Below are positions 9,592 through 18,723 of a stretch of DNA of 64,000 nucleotides, in pieces. The notes beneath the pieces are model-generated. The model did no database searches and had not been told where the DNA came from. It worked only from the letters and a program-made list of their open reading frames with translations. How positions within the stretch are numbered: the first letter of the stretch is position 1; every line of letters starts with the position of its first letter. Origin of the DNA: Martinezella rhizogenes (lineage in GTDB: Bacteria > Pseudomonadota > Alphaproteobacteria > Rhizobiales > Rhizobiaceae); contig JAAMEZ010000002.1 in the NCBI GenBank assembly GCA_013322215.1, forward strand, positions 186,001-250,000, given 5' to 3'. The translations under genes were made by a program, and so were the position numbers.

Positions 9592-10563
9592 ATGAGCAAA
9601 CCCCGTATTCTCGTGACCCGGCGCTGGCCGTCAGCGGTCGAGGCGGTGCTTTCGGAGCGTTTCGACACCACTCTGAACCAGGATGACGAGGCGCTCGATG
9701 CCGGGCAGCTGCGCGAGGCGCTGCTTACCCATGATGCTGTTCTGCCGACCGTTTCCGACAAGCTTCCGGCCCCGCTTTTCGAGGGAGAGGCGATCCGGAC
9801 GAAGATCCTCGGCAATTTCGGCGTCGGCTTCAATCACATCGATATCAAGGCTGCCAAGGAAAAGGGCGTAGTCGTCACCAACACGCCAGGCGTGCTGACG
9901 GACTGCACGGCCGATATCGCCATGCTGCTGCTTCTTTCTGTTGCCCGGCGTGGCGGCGAAGGCGAGCGCGAAGTCAGGGCCGGCGGCTGGAGCGGCTGGC
10001 GACCAACGCATCTGGTCGGTACCAAAGTGACGGGCAAGACCGTCGGCATCATCGGCTTCGGCCGTATCGGTCGTGCCTTCGCGCAACGTTGCCATTTCGG
10101 TTTCGGCATGGATGTCGTTTTCTACAACCGCTCCGCCATCGATCCCATGGAGGCCGCACGCTATGGCGCCGTGCAACTGCAGACGGTCGAGGATGTTTTG
10201 GACGTCTCCGATTTCGTCTCCCTGCATTGCCCCGGCGGCGCCGAGAACCGCCATCTGATGAATGCGGACCGCCTTGCCGCCATGAAGCCCGGCGCCTTCC
10301 TGATCAATACCGCAAGGGGCGATGTCGTCGACGAGACGGCGCTGATTGCGGCGTTGGAGCAGGGAACGATCCGCGGCGCCGGCCTCGATGTCTATGAAGC
10401 GGAGCCGCATATTCCGGAGCGGCTGCGGGAAATGGACAATGTCGTGCTCCTGCCGCATCTCGGCAGCGCCACGGAAGAAACGCGCACGGCCATGGGCATG
10501 AAGGTCGTCGACAATATCACTGCTTTTTTTGCCGGAAGGGAGCCGCCGGACCGCGTGGTCTAG
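9592..10563 (+). CDS. D-isomer-specific 2-hydroxyacid dehydrogenase (glyoxylate/hydroxypyruvate reductase-like)
   Basis: 323 residues with the family layout: N-terminal catalytic half-domain, NAD(P) Rossmann motif GIIGFGRIG near residue 148, catalytic Arg in NTARGDVVDE, Glu in YEAEP and His in LLPHLGSATEETR. The set R-E-H is complete, so it should be active. The sequence around VGFNHIDIKAAKEKG resembles the GyaR/glyoxylate reductase branch. It follows the livJ terminator and starts after AGGAGGATCAC. The physiological substrate cannot be fixed from sequence. Confidence 0.88.
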   Translation: MSKPRILVTRRWPSAVEAVLSERFDTTLNQDDEALDAGQLREALLTHDAVLPTVSDKLPAPLFEGEAIRTKILGNFGVGFNHIDIKAAKEKGVVVTNTPGVLTDCTADIAMLLLLSVARRGGEGEREVRAGGWSGWRPTHLVGTKVTGKTVGIIGFGRIGRAFAQRCHFGFGMDVVFYNRSAIDPMEAARYGAVQLQTVEDVLDVSDFVSLHCPGGAENRHLMNADRLAAMKPGAFLINTARGDVVDETALIAALEQGTIRGAGLDVYEAEPHIPERLREMDNVVLLPHLGSATEETRTAMGMKVVDNITAFFAGREPPDRVV

Positions 10564-10672
10564 GTGGGACGGCGGCGATACAACATTGCCCGAGAGGTCG
10601 CGCGTCCATAAGGTGACGGCGCCAACCACCTGAAGTGCTGTCATGCATGCCGCTTTCCGGCAAGGAGGAACA

Positions 10673-11368
10673 GTGTCTGAGAATGACTATGATGCCTTCG
10701 CAGCCGCCTATCAGGCCGACAACGAGAACAATGCCTGGAATGCCTATTATGAGCGGCCCGCAATTCTCTCGCTTGCCGGCGACGTTGCCGGACTTCGCGT
10801 CCTCGATGCGGGTTGCGGAGGCGGTGCTCATGCGGCAGCTCTGGTCGATCGAGGAGCGATCCTGACCGGTGTCGATGCGAGCGCGGGCTTGCTCGAAATC
10901 GCAAGGCGTCGCCTGGAAGGGCGGGCGCGATTGTTGCTGGCTGATTTGAACGAGCGGTTGCCTTTCGAAGACGGCGCGTTCGATTTGGTCATGGCCTCAC
11001 TGGTCATGCATTACCTGCACGATTGGTCGCGGCCTCTTTCGGAATTCCGACGCGTCTTGTCCGATGGCGGTCGTCTGATTTTTTCGACGCATCACCCGTT
11101 CATGGATCATGATCCGGCCAGCGGTGAGAGCTATTTCGAGACCTATAATTTCAGCGAGACGTGGCATCGCGGCGGCAAGGACATCACCATGCGGTTCTGG
11201 CACCGGCCGCTCCACGCCATGTTCGATGCGTTGAAATCGGCTGGATTTCGGATCGATGTCGTGAGTGAGCCGCAGCCGGACGCGAGGGTCAGCACTCTTT
11301 TCCCGGACGCATTCAAGAGCCTGACGACCAAGCCACGCTTCCTCTTCTTCACGGCAGTGAAGGGATAG
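10673..11368 (+). CDS. Class I SAM-dependent methyltransferase
   Basis: 231 residues with the Methyltransf_11 pattern: motif I VLDAGCGGGAHAAAL, motif II GVDASAGLLEIARRRL, and post-motif LPFEDGAFDLVMASLVMHYL. The GTG start at 10673 is chosen because AAGGAGGA lies 5 bases before it; an upstream ATG at 10643 has no such site. The acceptor substrate is unknown. It stands alone between a dehydrogenase and the urease cluster. Confidence 0.85.
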   Translation: MSENDYDAFAAAYQADNENNAWNAYYERPAILSLAGDVAGLRVLDAGCGGGAHAAALVDRGAILTGVDASAGLLEIARRRLEGRARLLLADLNERLPFEDGAFDLVMASLVMHYLHDWSRPLSEFRRVLSDGGRLIFSTHHPFMDHDPASGESYFETYNFSETWHRGGKDITMRFWHRPLHAMFDALKSAGFRIDVVSEPQPDARVSTLFPDAFKSLTTKPRFLFFTAVKG

Positions 11369-11475
11369 TGCGACTCTTTCGGCAGCGGTGACGATCATTG
11401 CCTTTCTTTTCGGCGTTTGACGAAAAATGCGGCTGACGCGATCGGCATCGGGCCGATATTGCGGGAGATAGCATA

Positions 11476-11491
11476 AGGCACAGGAATTGCT
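11476..11491 (+). promoter_or_regulatory. Sigma-54 (-24/-12) promoter of the urease operon
   Basis: AGGCAC-AGGAA-TTGCT fits the RpoN consensus: GG at 11477-11478 and GC at 11489-11490 are separated by exactly 10 bases. Transcription would start near 11502, 55 bases before ureD. Nitrogen control of urease through NtrC and sigma-54 is established in other bacteria. No clear NtrC operator was found in the 110 bases upstream. Confidence 0.65.
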
Positions 11492-11556
11492 TGCATTTAT
11501 TCCTTGCCGGGCTTCAATGGCCGGGCTTTGGCATGATGTGATATGTGGAGAAGCTG

Positions 11557-12378
11557 ATGGCAATGACGGCGGCAAGCACAAGACCGCAGAGGGCGCGGGG
11601 TCGCGGCCATCTTGCGGCCAAGTCGCTTGGCGGCCGCACGCGCCTTGCCGAGCTCTTCCAGGAGGGGGCGGCGAAGATCAGGCTGCCGGAAACCTTCGAT
11701 CATTCCATGGAGGCCGTCATCATCAACACTGCCGGCGGTCTGACCGGCGGCGACCGGATGGACTGGAGCATTGTCGCCGCGCCGGGCACGCGCATCGATG
11801 TGACGACGCAGGCCTGCGAAAAGATCTATAAGGCGTCGACTGGCACGGCCGAGGTTGAAACCTCGATCAGAGTCGGTAGCGGCGCTCGGGTCGATTGGCT
11901 GCCGCAGGAGACCATCCTGTTCGACCGCGCCTCGCTTTCGCGTGCGTTGACTGTCGAGCTTGACGATAGGGCCGAATTCCTTGCCGTCGAGGCGATCCTG
12001 CTCGGGCGGAAAGCCATGGGCGAAGCGATGGAGCAGGGACTATTTCGCGACCGCTGGCGCATTCGCCGTGGCGGGCGGCTTGTTCACGCCGAGGAGCTGC
12101 GGCTGGATGGCGATGTGGCCGCCTTGACGGCGAAAATGGCGGTGCTTGGAGGGCAGGTGGCCTTTGCGACCTTGCTCTATGTCGGCCCGCTGGCCGAAAC
12201 CTATCTTGGCCGGATCAGGCCGCTTCTTGAAACCCATATGGGAGGCGCCAGCCACTGGGGCGAGAAGCTCGTCGTGCGGCTTGTCGCTGCTGATGGTTTC
12301 GCGCTCAGAAAAATCCTCATTCCGATCATTTCCGCCTTGCGCAATGGAGCGCCTGTGCCGAAAGTCTGGAACCTATAG
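11557..12378 (+). CDS. ureD: Urease accessory protein UreD
   Basis: 273 residues. Family signatures are [13 protein letters not shown] near residue 55, followed by [11 protein letters not shown] and [11 protein letters not shown]. UreD forms the UreD-UreF-UreG complex that delivers nickel to apo-urease. ATG 11557 is chosen over GTG 11545 because GGAGAAG precedes it at good spacing. It is the first gene of the cluster, behind a sigma-54 promoter. The 138-base gap to ureA is almost filled by a RIME-like element. Confidence 0.92.
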   Translation: MAMTAASTRPQRARGRGHLAAKSLGGRTRLAELFQEGAAKIRLPETFDHSMEAVIINTAGGLTGGDRMDWSIVAAPGTRIDVTTQACEKIYKASTGTAEVETSIRVGSGARVDWLPQETILFDRASLSRALTVELDDRAEFLAVEAILLGRKAMGEAMEQGLFRDRWRIRRGGRLVHAEELRLDGDVAALTAKMAVLGGQVAFATLLYVGPLAETYLGRIRPLLETHMGGASHWGEKLVVRLVAADGFALRKILIPIISALRNGAPVPKVWNL

Positions 12379-12382
12379 TCCC

Positions 12383-12490
12383 TGGAGCTGGATGATTTTA
12401 GGTCTGCTTGACCTAAAATCATGCAGCTCCAAAATCAAAGAAGTAGAGCATGATGCCGAAAAGCGCTCACACCTTTCGGCATCATGCTCT
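12383..12490. repeat. RIME-like two-palindrome intergenic element
   Basis: 108 bases made of two palindromes. The first pairs 12383-12404 with 12410-12431 (21 of 22 bases, 5-base loop). The second pairs 12445-12461 (starting AGAGCATGATGCC) with 12474-12490 perfectly over 17 bases. Size and architecture match Rhizobium-specific intergenic mosaic elements. It lies between ureD and ureA inside the operon, so the transcript would carry two strong hairpins here. Confidence 0.85.
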
Positions 12491-12516
12491 GACAACAGCA
12501 ATCACATAGGTAGGCG

Positions 12517-12819
12517 ATGAACCTCACTCCGAGAGAAAAAGACAAGCTGCTGATTTCCATGGCGGCGATGGTGGCGCGGCGGCGGCTGGAGCGCGGCGTC
12601 AAGCTCAATCATCCCGAAGCCATCGCGCTGATCACGGATTTCGTGGTCGAAGGCGCGCGGGACGGACGGCCGGTCGCCGAACTGATGGAGGCCGGCGCCC
12701 ATGTCATCACCCGCGATCAGGTGATGGAAGGCATTGCCGAGATGATCCATGATGTTCAGGTCGAGGCGACGTTTCCCGACGGCACCAAGCTTGTGACCGT
12801 CCACGAACCCATCCGGTGA
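12517..12819 (+). CDS. ureA: Urease gamma subunit UreA
   Basis: 100 residues, the standard gamma-subunit length, beginning [13 protein letters not shown] and containing [15 protein letters not shown] and [17 protein letters not shown]. It assembles with UreB and UreC as (alpha-beta-gamma)3, hydrolysing urea to ammonia and carbamate in the cytoplasm. A DUF1272 gene starts 7 bases after its stop. Confidence 0.95.
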   Translation: MNLTPREKDKLLISMAAMVARRRLERGVKLNHPEAIALITDFVVEGARDGRPVAELMEAGAHVITRDQVMEGIAEMIHDVQVEATFPDGTKLVTVHEPIR

Positions 12820-12826
12820 GGTTGCC

Positions 12827-13081
12827 ATGCTGGAGCTGAGGCCCAATTGCGAATGCTGCGACAGGAATTTGCCGCCGCAGAGCAAGGAAGCGATGATCTG
12901 CACTTTCGAGTGCACCTTTTGCGCCGATTGTGTCGACAGCGTATTGGGCGGCGCTTGTCCGAATCGCGGCGGCGACTTCGTCCAGCGTCCCATCCGCCCG
13001 ATAGCCTTGCTCGTCAAATATCCCGCTTCGACCAAGCGTGTTCTAAAAGCAGAGGGATGCGCGCCCGTCCGGGCCGCATGA
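12827..13081 (+). CDS. Cysteine-rich DUF1272 protein in the urease operon
   Basis: 84 residues. Eight cysteines fall in the first 44 residues (C8, C10, C11, C25, C29, C32, C35 and C44), in a CECC...C-x3-C-x2-C-x2-C arrangement that suggests a zinc-binding ribbon. This matches the small DUF1272 family. It lies between ureA and ureB with 7- and 10-base gaps, so it is surely cotranscribed with urease. Metal binding is inferred from the cysteines. A link to nickel handling is speculation from position. Confidence 0.8.
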   Translation: MLELRPNCECCDRNLPPQSKEAMICTFECTFCADCVDSVLGGACPNRGGDFVQRPIRPIALLVKYPASTKRVLKAEGCAPVRAA

Positions 13082-13091
13082 GGAGAAAACC

Positions 13092-13397
13092 ATGATCCCA
13101 GGCGAAATCATCGCTGCGAGCGGCGACATCGAACTCAATGCCGGAGCGCCGACCGTGACGCTCGAAGTTTCCAATACCGGTGACAGGCCGGTGCAGGTCG
13201 GCAGCCATTATCATTTTGCCGAAACCAATGCCGGGCTTTCCTTCGACCGCGACCAGGCGAGGGGCATGCGGCTCGATATTCCCGCTGGAACCGCCGTGCG
13301 TTTCGAGCCGGGTCAGACACGCTCGGTGACGCTGATCCCGCTATCGGGCAAGCGCGAAGTCTACGGCTTCCGTCAGCAGGTCATGGGCAAGCTATAG
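13092..13397 (+). CDS. ureB: Urease beta subunit UreB
   Basis: 101 residues, the usual beta-subunit length, beginning [18 protein letters not shown] and containing [17 protein letters not shown] and a C-terminal [14 protein letters not shown]. It is a structural subunit of urease. The ATG follows GAGGAGAAAACC. Confidence 0.95.
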   Translation: MIPGEIIAASGDIELNAGAPTVTLEVSNTGDRPVQVGSHYHFAETNAGLSFDRDQARGMRLDIPAGTAVRFEPGQTRSVTLIPLSGKREVYGFRQQVMGKL

Positions 13398-13409
13398 CTT
13401 TGGGGGGAT

Positions 13410-13850
13410 TTGACGTTGATTAAAATGCTTGCGCCCGCTGCAGCTCTTGCTGCGGCCCTGATTTGTGGTCCTGCCTTTGCGCAGAACAATCCGGATGAAC
13501 CGAAGGTCGATTGCGCCAAAGCAGAGGCGCAGACGGATCTGAATATTTGCGCTGCGCTCGATTTCGACACGGCCGACAAGGCGCTGAACGCGCAATACAA
13601 GAAGACGCGTGCCGCGATGGTCGCCATCGACGCGGATCTGGACGACGACATGAAGGGCGCCGAAAAGGCGCTCATCAAGGCGCAGCGTGCCTGGGTGGAC
13701 TATCGCGACGGCGAGTGCGAGGCACAGGGATTTCAGGCGCGAGGCGGCTCGATGGAGCCCATGCTCGTTTCCGGCTGCAAAGCGGATCTGACCAAGAAGC
13801 GCACCAAGGAGCTGAAAGACCTCGCCGATGGACCGGAGGGTGATCAGTGA
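13410..13850 (+). CDS. Secreted LprI-like (DUF1311) protein in the urease operon
   Basis: Up to 146 residues. The signal peptide is rich in Ala and Leu and ends PAFAQ near residue 25. The mature part has the DUF1311/LprI pattern: C-AKA-AQTDLNICAALDF, then a helical stretch and ALIKAQRAWVDYRDGECEAQ. LprI proteins of other bacteria inhibit lysozyme (family knowledge). The start is uncertain: TTG 13410, TTG 13416 or ATG 13425 all follow GGGGGGA at 13402. Its stop overlaps the next gene by four bases. A periplasmic protein inside a cytoplasmic-enzyme operon is unexpected. Confidence 0.75.
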   Translation: MTLIKMLAPAAALAAALICGPAFAQNNPDEPKVDCAKAEAQTDLNICAALDFDTADKALNAQYKKTRAAMVAIDADLDDDMKGAEKALIKAQRAWVDYRDGECEAQGFQARGGSMEPMLVSGCKADLTKKRTKELKDLADGPEGDQ

Positions 13851-14491
13851 TTTCCAGGCGTAGCGTGATGATCGTCGGCAATGGCGAGGTTGCGGCAGGC
13901 GCCGCAGCTGTCATCGATGCTGCTGATCTTGTGATCCGTTTCAACGATTGCCGCTCGATGGGGGCCGGCGGCAGCCGGACCGATGTCGTTGCGGTGTGCA
14001 ACACAGGCCGGCCGGCGCGCGCCATGCTCGGCTCGGCCGAGTGGCGCAAGAGCCCTGCCGTTGCTTCCGCGTCGGAAATCTGGAGCGTGCGCGATCCGAT
14101 CAAATTCGAGGCGCTGCGAGCACCGCTGGCGATCTCGCATCCTGAACTCGACGATTTCTGCGACGATTATACCGACCAGTTCACCGCCTTCTGTCAGGCA
14201 ACCGGCAAGCGACATGTCGTGATCGGTCAATCCATTCACGAAGGTGTCGATGCGGCGCTCGCAGAGCATGATCCCGGCTCCTACGTGGTACCGAGCAGCG
14301 GCCTGATCGTGATCGCCGAAGTGATGGCACGTTATCCAGACGACGATATCGCCATTACCGGCTTCAGCCACACGGGCTGGGAAGAGCATCCCTTTGCCGC
14401 CGAGAAGCGGCTGGTGGACGCCTACATATCCCTCGGCCGCCTGCGGCGACTTACCGATACGAACCTCCTCTCTGCCTCCCAAGGAGATTGA
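13847..14491 (+). CDS. Urease operon accessory protein (glycosyltransferase family 29-like)
   Basis: 214 residues, starting with GTG in a GTGA overlap with the previous stop. The N-terminus SVMIVGNGEVAAGAAAVIDA...VIRFNDC resembles the sialyl-motif-like VGNG...RFN core of GT29-like proteins. Rhizobial homologues are annotated only as urease operon accessory proteins. SSGLIVIAEVMARYPDDDIAITGFSHTGW continues the resemblance. It ends 3 bases before ureC. No role in nickel insertion is known, and the enzymatic call is tentative. Confidence 0.7.
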   Translation: MISRRSVMIVGNGEVAAGAAAVIDAADLVIRFNDCRSMGAGGSRTDVVAVCNTGRPARAMLGSAEWRKSPAVASASEIWSVRDPIKFEALRAPLAISHPELDDFCDDYTDQFTAFCQATGKRHVVIGQSIHEGVDAALAEHDPGSYVVPSSGLIVIAEVMARYPDDDIAITGFSHTGWEEHPFAAEKRLVDAYISLGRLRRLTDTNLLSASQGD

Positions 14492-14494
14492 TTG

Positions 14495-16207
14495 ATGCCC
14501 TACAGGATTTCCCGCGCCGCCTATGCCAGCATGTTCGGACCGACCGTCGGCGACAAGGTGCGTCTGGCCGATACCGAATTGTTCATCGAGGTGGAGAAGG
14601 ATTTCACCACCTATGGCGAGGAGGTGAAGTTCGGCGGCGGCAAGGTCATCCGCGACGGCATGGGGCAGAGCCAGGTGACCCGGGCAAACGGTGCCGTCGA
14701 TACCGTCATCACCAATGTGCTGATCCTCGACCATTGGGGGATCGTCAAGGCGGATATCGGCTTGAAGGACGGCCGCATTGTCGCGATCGGCAAGGCCGGC
14801 AATCCGGACATGCAGCCCGGTGTCAACATCATCGTCGGACCCGGCACGGAGGCAATCGCCGGCGAGGGCAAGATCGTGACTGCCGGCGGCATGGACAGCC
14901 ACATCCATTTCATCTGCCCGCAGCAGATCGAGGAAGCCCTGATGTCGGGCGTCACCACCATGCTTGGCGGCGGCACCGGGCCGGCGCACGGAACGCTGGC
15001 AACGACCTGCACGCCGGGGCCTTGGCATCTGGCGCGCATGATCGAATCCTTCGACGCTTTTCCGATGAATATCGGCCTGTCCGCCAAGGGCAATGCATCC
15101 GTGCCTGCCGCCCTGGAGGAAATGGTGCTCGGCGGAGCCTGTGCGCTCAAGCTGCATGAGGATTGGGGCACGACGCCGGCCGCGATCGACTGCTGCCTCA
15201 GCGTTGCCGACGAATACGACGTGCAGGTGATGATCCACACGGATACGTTGAATGAAAGCGGTTTCGTGGAGGATACGATCGGTGCCATCAAAGGTCGCAC
15301 AATCCACGCCTTCCACACGGAAGGAGCGGGCGGCGGTCACGCGCCTGACATCATCAAGATCTGCGGCCAGTCGAACGTCATCCCTTCTTCGACCAATCCG
15401 ACGCGACCCTATACGGTTAATACGATCGCCGAGCATTTGGACATGCTGATGGTCTGCCATCATCTGTCGCCGTCGATTCCCGAGGATATCGCCTTTGCCG
15501 AAAGCCGTATCCGCAAGGAGACGATCGCAGCCGAGGATATTCTTCACGATATCGGCGCCTTCTCGATCATTTCGTCCGACAGCCAGGCCATGGGCCGTGT
15601 CGGTGAAGTGGCGATCCGCACCTGGCAGACCGCCGACAAGATGAAGCGCCAGCGCGGCCGCCTGGCGCAGGAGACGGGCGACAACGACAATTTCCGTGCG
15701 AAACGCTATATCGCAAAATATACGATCAACCCGGCGATCGCGCACGGCGTCAGCCATGAGGTCGGCTCGATCGAGGTTGGCAAGCGTGCCGATCTGGTAC
15801 TCTGGAATCCGGCCTTCTTCGGCGTGAAGCCGGAGATGGTTCTGCTCGGCGGCTCCATTGCGGCTGCTCCCATGGGCGACCCGAATGCCTCCATCCCGAC
15901 GCCGCAGCCGATGCACTACCGGCCGATGTTCGGTGCCTATGGCAAAAACCGGACGAATTCCTCCGTAACCTTCGTTTCGCAGGCGGCTTTCGATGCCGGG
16001 CTTGCCGGCAAGCTTGGGGTCGCAAAGACGCTGCTGCCTGTCAGGAACACCCGCGGCGGCATCTCCAAGGCATCGATGATCCACAACAGCCTGACGCCGC
16101 ATATCGAGGTGGACCCGGAAACCTACGAAGTGCGGGCCGATGGCGAGCTTCTGACCTGCGAGCCGGCAACCGTGCTGCCGATGGCACAGCGCTATTTCCT
16201 CTTCTGA
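14495..16207 (+). CDS. ureC: Urease alpha subunit UreC
   Basis: 570 residues with the full active site: metal ligands H136 and H138 in DSHIHF, carbamylated K219 in [11 protein letters not shown]248 and H274, flap C321 and H322 in MVCHHL, and D362 in SSDSQAMGR. It is the catalytic, nickel-binding subunit. ATG 14495 is preferred over TTG 14492; AAGGAG at 14481 gives good spacing. A terminator follows 34 bases after the stop. Nothing in the sequence suggests loss of function. Confidence 0.97.
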   Translation: MPYRISRAAYASMFGPTVGDKVRLADTELFIEVEKDFTTYGEEVKFGGGKVIRDGMGQSQVTRANGAVDTVITNVLILDHWGIVKADIGLKDGRIVAIGKAGNPDMQPGVNIIVGPGTEAIAGEGKIVTAGGMDSHIHFICPQQIEEALMSGVTTMLGGGTGPAHGTLATTCTPGPWHLARMIESFDAFPMNIGLSAKGNASVPAALEEMVLGGACALKLHEDWGTTPAAIDCCLSVADEYDVQVMIHTDTLNESGFVEDTIGAIKGRTIHAFHTEGAGGGHAPDIIKICGQSNVIPSSTNPTRPYTVNTIAEHLDMLMVCHHLSPSIPEDIAFAESRIRKETIAAEDILHDIGAFSIISSDSQAMGRVGEVAIRTWQTADKMKRQRGRLAQETGDNDNFRAKRYIAKYTINPAIAHGVSHEVGSIEVGKRADLVLWNPAFFGVKPEMVLLGGSIAAAPMGDPNASIPTPQPMHYRPMFGAYGKNRTNSSVTFVSQAAFDAGLAGKLGVAKTLLPVRNTRGGISKASMIHNSLTPHIEVDPETYEVRADGELLTCEPATVLPMAQRYFLF

Positions 16208-16240
16208 GGATATTTCAGTCATCGATTATTGGCAGATATG

Positions 16241-16266
16241 AAAACCCTGGTTTCCCGGGGTTTTCC
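16241..16266 (+). terminator. Terminator-like hairpin after ureC
   Basis: AAAACCC...GGGGTTTT hairpin at 16241-16264, with a short T tail, 34 bases downstream of ureC. It suggests that some transcripts end here, before the GGDEF gene and ureEFG. Confidence 0.65.
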
Positions 16267-16481
16267 GTATGCTGCACGCTGGACGCAACAATATCAATGA
16301 CATGACGCGTCGGTGCTCCCACCACCCATTTCTATCGGCAGGCCGGATTTTGTGCATGCATTTCCCCGGCTGTTCACAACTTGGGAAATGCACCACATTT
16401 TAATCATTCCGTTAAAGACCTGGAAGCGTCTTAGCCCCTATCTCACATGACTGAAATGATGGGCTGAGGAAGGTGAATCGC

Positions 16482-17342
16482 ATGAAGCAATGGATTTCGC
16501 TGCAGGCCGAGCTCGGTAATTTTCAGCAGCGACGTGCGATTTTTATTTTCGCGCTTAAGATGAGTTTCGTTGCGGTCATCATGTCGCTGGGAATCATCCT
16601 GGTGCTGCTTTTTGTGCTGCAATGGCTCGATCTTCTGCCGCTGCCGATCTTCGAGGCGTTGCGCTTTGGTGTTCTGCTGGCATGGATTATCGGAGGCACC
16701 GTATCCGGCGCGCTCGCGGTGCTGGCAGGCTTTTCCATCCATAGGCTCGCGGTCTCCCGCGCTGAATTCGAGCGGTTGAGCCGCACCGACATGCTGTCCG
16801 GCCTGCTCAATCGCCGTGCCTTTACCGAGGCGTTGAATATGGCCGGAGACGGTGCTTCGCTGGCGATTTTCGATCTGGATCGATTCAAGACGATCAACGA
16901 TCGTTTCGGGCATGCATCTGGCGACGCGGTAATCGTTGCGGTGTCGCGGTTATTTTCCGATACCTTCACCGGAGAAGACGTGATTGCACGGCTCGGCGGT
17001 GAGGAATTTGGCGTCATCATCCACGGCGGAGATACGGCCGAGCGCATCGCACGCGTTGAGGAGATCAAGGAGCAGATTGCCGAACATCCGATCGCCATTG
17101 AAGGCGGATCGGTGAAGATCACCATCTCCGCCGGGATTGCCGATATCGGCAAGGATCGCAAGACGGAGACCGTCTATGCCGCCGCCGACAAGGCGCTTTA
17201 TCTTGCCAAGACGCTCGGCCGCAACCGCGTTATGCACGAGCGCGAGCGTCTGTCGCAGGTCTGGCATCGCTGTGCCACCGAGCAGGAGCAGGAGGCGACG
17301 ACGGATGTCAGGGAGCTGCAACGCTACGTGCAGCGGATGTGA
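16482..17342 (+). CDS. Membrane-anchored GGDEF diguanylate cyclase
   Basis: 286 residues. Two hydrophobic regions (about 20-48 and 58-86) precede a GGDEF domain. The active-site loop is GGEEF at 172-176, FDLDRFKTINDRFGH is the substrate helix, and the C-terminal half is complete, so c-di-GMP synthesis is expected. The inhibitory I-site RxxD is absent (TGED at 163-166). ATG 16482 follows GAGGAAGG. It sits between ureC and ureE behind its own 274-base leader with a terminator. It is probably an independent gene inserted in the cluster. Confidence 0.9.
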   Translation: MKQWISLQAELGNFQQRRAIFIFALKMSFVAVIMSLGIILVLLFVLQWLDLLPLPIFEALRFGVLLAWIIGGTVSGALAVLAGFSIHRLAVSRAEFERLSRTDMLSGLLNRRAFTEALNMAGDGASLAIFDLDRFKTINDRFGHASGDAVIVAVSRLFSDTFTGEDVIARLGGEEFGVIIHGGDTAERIARVEEIKEQIAEHPIAIEGGSVKITISAGIADIGKDRKTETVYAAADKALYLAKTLGRNRVMHERERLSQVWHRCATEQEQEATTDVRELQRYVQRM

Positions 17343-17420
17343 GGCGCCCGCGCGTCATTGATGCTTGCGCGGGAGGCGACTATTTTGCATGGTCCGATAA
17401 AGTATTAAACTGGAACAGTC

Positions 17421-17924
17421 ATGCTACGCGTCACCTCCTATCTGCCGGCCGGCACCCCTTCCTCCAATCCGATCGATCGTGTCGTGCTGCCGCATGATCT
17501 CAGGCATCTGCGCCGCAAGCTGCTGCATCTCGAAAACGGAGAGATGGTCATGCTCGATCTCAAGGAGCCGGTGCTGTTTGCGAGCGGCGATCTGCTGGTG
17601 CGCGAGGATGGCGAGCTGATCGAGATCGTTGCCGCCGACGAGAAGCTTTTCGAGATCCGCCCGCGCGATCGCAGGCATCTGATCGAGCTTGCCTGGCATC
17701 TGGGCAACCGGCATCTTTCGGCTCAGATCGAGGAGGAACGTATCCTGATCCTGCGCGATCACGTGATCCGCGCCATGCTCGAGGGACTGGGGGCTGTCGT
17801 GACCGAGGTCAGCGAGCCCTTCCAGCCCGCTCGCGGCGCCTATCACTCCCATGGCGGCCATTCGCATGGCCACGACCACAATCATGGTCACGGGCATGAC
17901 CACCACAACCACTCGCACGATTGA
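17421..17924 (+). CDS. ureE: Urease accessory protein UreE (nickel chaperone)
   Basis: 167 residues with the two-domain UreE fold: N-terminal peptide-binding part, then [20 protein letters not shown]. The C-terminal tail has 13 histidines in its last 26 residues, a nickel-binding tail seen in UreE of Klebsiella and others. UreE supplies nickel to UreG. It is followed by ureF after 6 bases. Confidence 0.95.
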   Translation: MLRVTSYLPAGTPSSNPIDRVVLPHDLRHLRRKLLHLENGEMVMLDLKEPVLFASGDLLVREDGELIEIVAADEKLFEIRPRDRRHLIELAWHLGNRHLSAQIEEERILILRDHVIRAMLEGLGAVVTEVSEPFQPARGAYHSHGGHSHGHDHNHGHGHDHHNHSHD

Positions 17925-17930
17925 ACCCTG

Positions 17931-18617
17931 ATGATTGATAGGGCGGTTTCGGACGATGGCGACCTGCAGGCGCTGCTGCGGCTGATGGCTTGGCTGTCGC
18001 CGGCGTTTCCGGTGGGATCTTTTGCCTATTCCGGCGGCTTGGAGCGTGCGGTGCATGATGGCCTGGTACGCGACAGCGCCGGCCTCGGCGATTGGATTGC
18101 CGTTCTCATCCAGCATGGCTCTACATGGAATGATGCGGTGCTGCTGGTCGAGGCGCATCGTGCGGCTGCGGATAGGCTGCGGCTTGCGGCGGTTGCGGAA
18201 CTTGCCGAAGCATTGGCCGGCTCGAAGGAACGGCATAACGAGACCATGCTGCTTGGCGATGCCTTTCTCTCGGCCGCGGCTGCGTGGCCCAACGATATCT
18301 TTTCCATGCTCCCGACAAAGACCGCCTATCCGGTTGCGGTCGGCGCAATTGCCGGCGCACATGGTATTTCCGCGGAAAAGGCTGTAGCCGCCTTTCTGCA
18401 TGCCTCGGCCTCGCAGATGGTATCATCCGGCATCCGCCTTGGCGTCAGCGGGCAAAAGGATGGTGTTGCTATCCTTGCACGGCTCGAGGAGCTCTTCGCC
18501 GCTGTGGCGCGACGGGCGGCGCAATCCAGTCTCGACGATCTCGGAGCGGCTGCCGTGCAGGCAGATATTGCCAGCCTGCGCCACGAGACCCAGGGCACGC
18601 GGCTCTTTCGGTCATGA
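17931..18617 (+). CDS. ureF: Urease accessory protein UreF
   Basis: 228 residues. Family marks are [18 protein letters not shown] near the N-terminus, [12 protein letters not shown], and a C-terminal [13 protein letters not shown]. UreF forms part of the UreDFG GTPase-regulating complex for nickel insertion. It lies 6 bases after ureE. The 106-base gap to ureG has no clear hairpin. Confidence 0.94.
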   Translation: MIDRAVSDDGDLQALLRLMAWLSPAFPVGSFAYSGGLERAVHDGLVRDSAGLGDWIAVLIQHGSTWNDAVLLVEAHRAAADRLRLAAVAELAEALAGSKERHNETMLLGDAFLSAAAAWPNDIFSMLPTKTAYPVAVGAIAGAHGISAEKAVAAFLHASASQMVSSGIRLGVSGQKDGVAILARLEELFAAVARRAAQSSLDDLGAAAVQADIASLRHETQGTRLFRS

Positions 18618-18723
18618 TGAGTGCCACCTGGAAAATACTGAAATTGAAGCATCGTCTACGTCATTCGCCGCTGTGCGACCGCCCGACGCTTGGCTATGCT
18701 GTTGCTTTATCGGAGTTGCGAGC

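Noticed and set aside
13844..16222. A 792-codon open frame on the minus strand opposite ureC and the GT29-like gene
   Set aside because: It is exactly antisense to ureC, whose active-site residues are all in place. Its translation has no family sequence. Long antisense frames are expected in GC-rich DNA.
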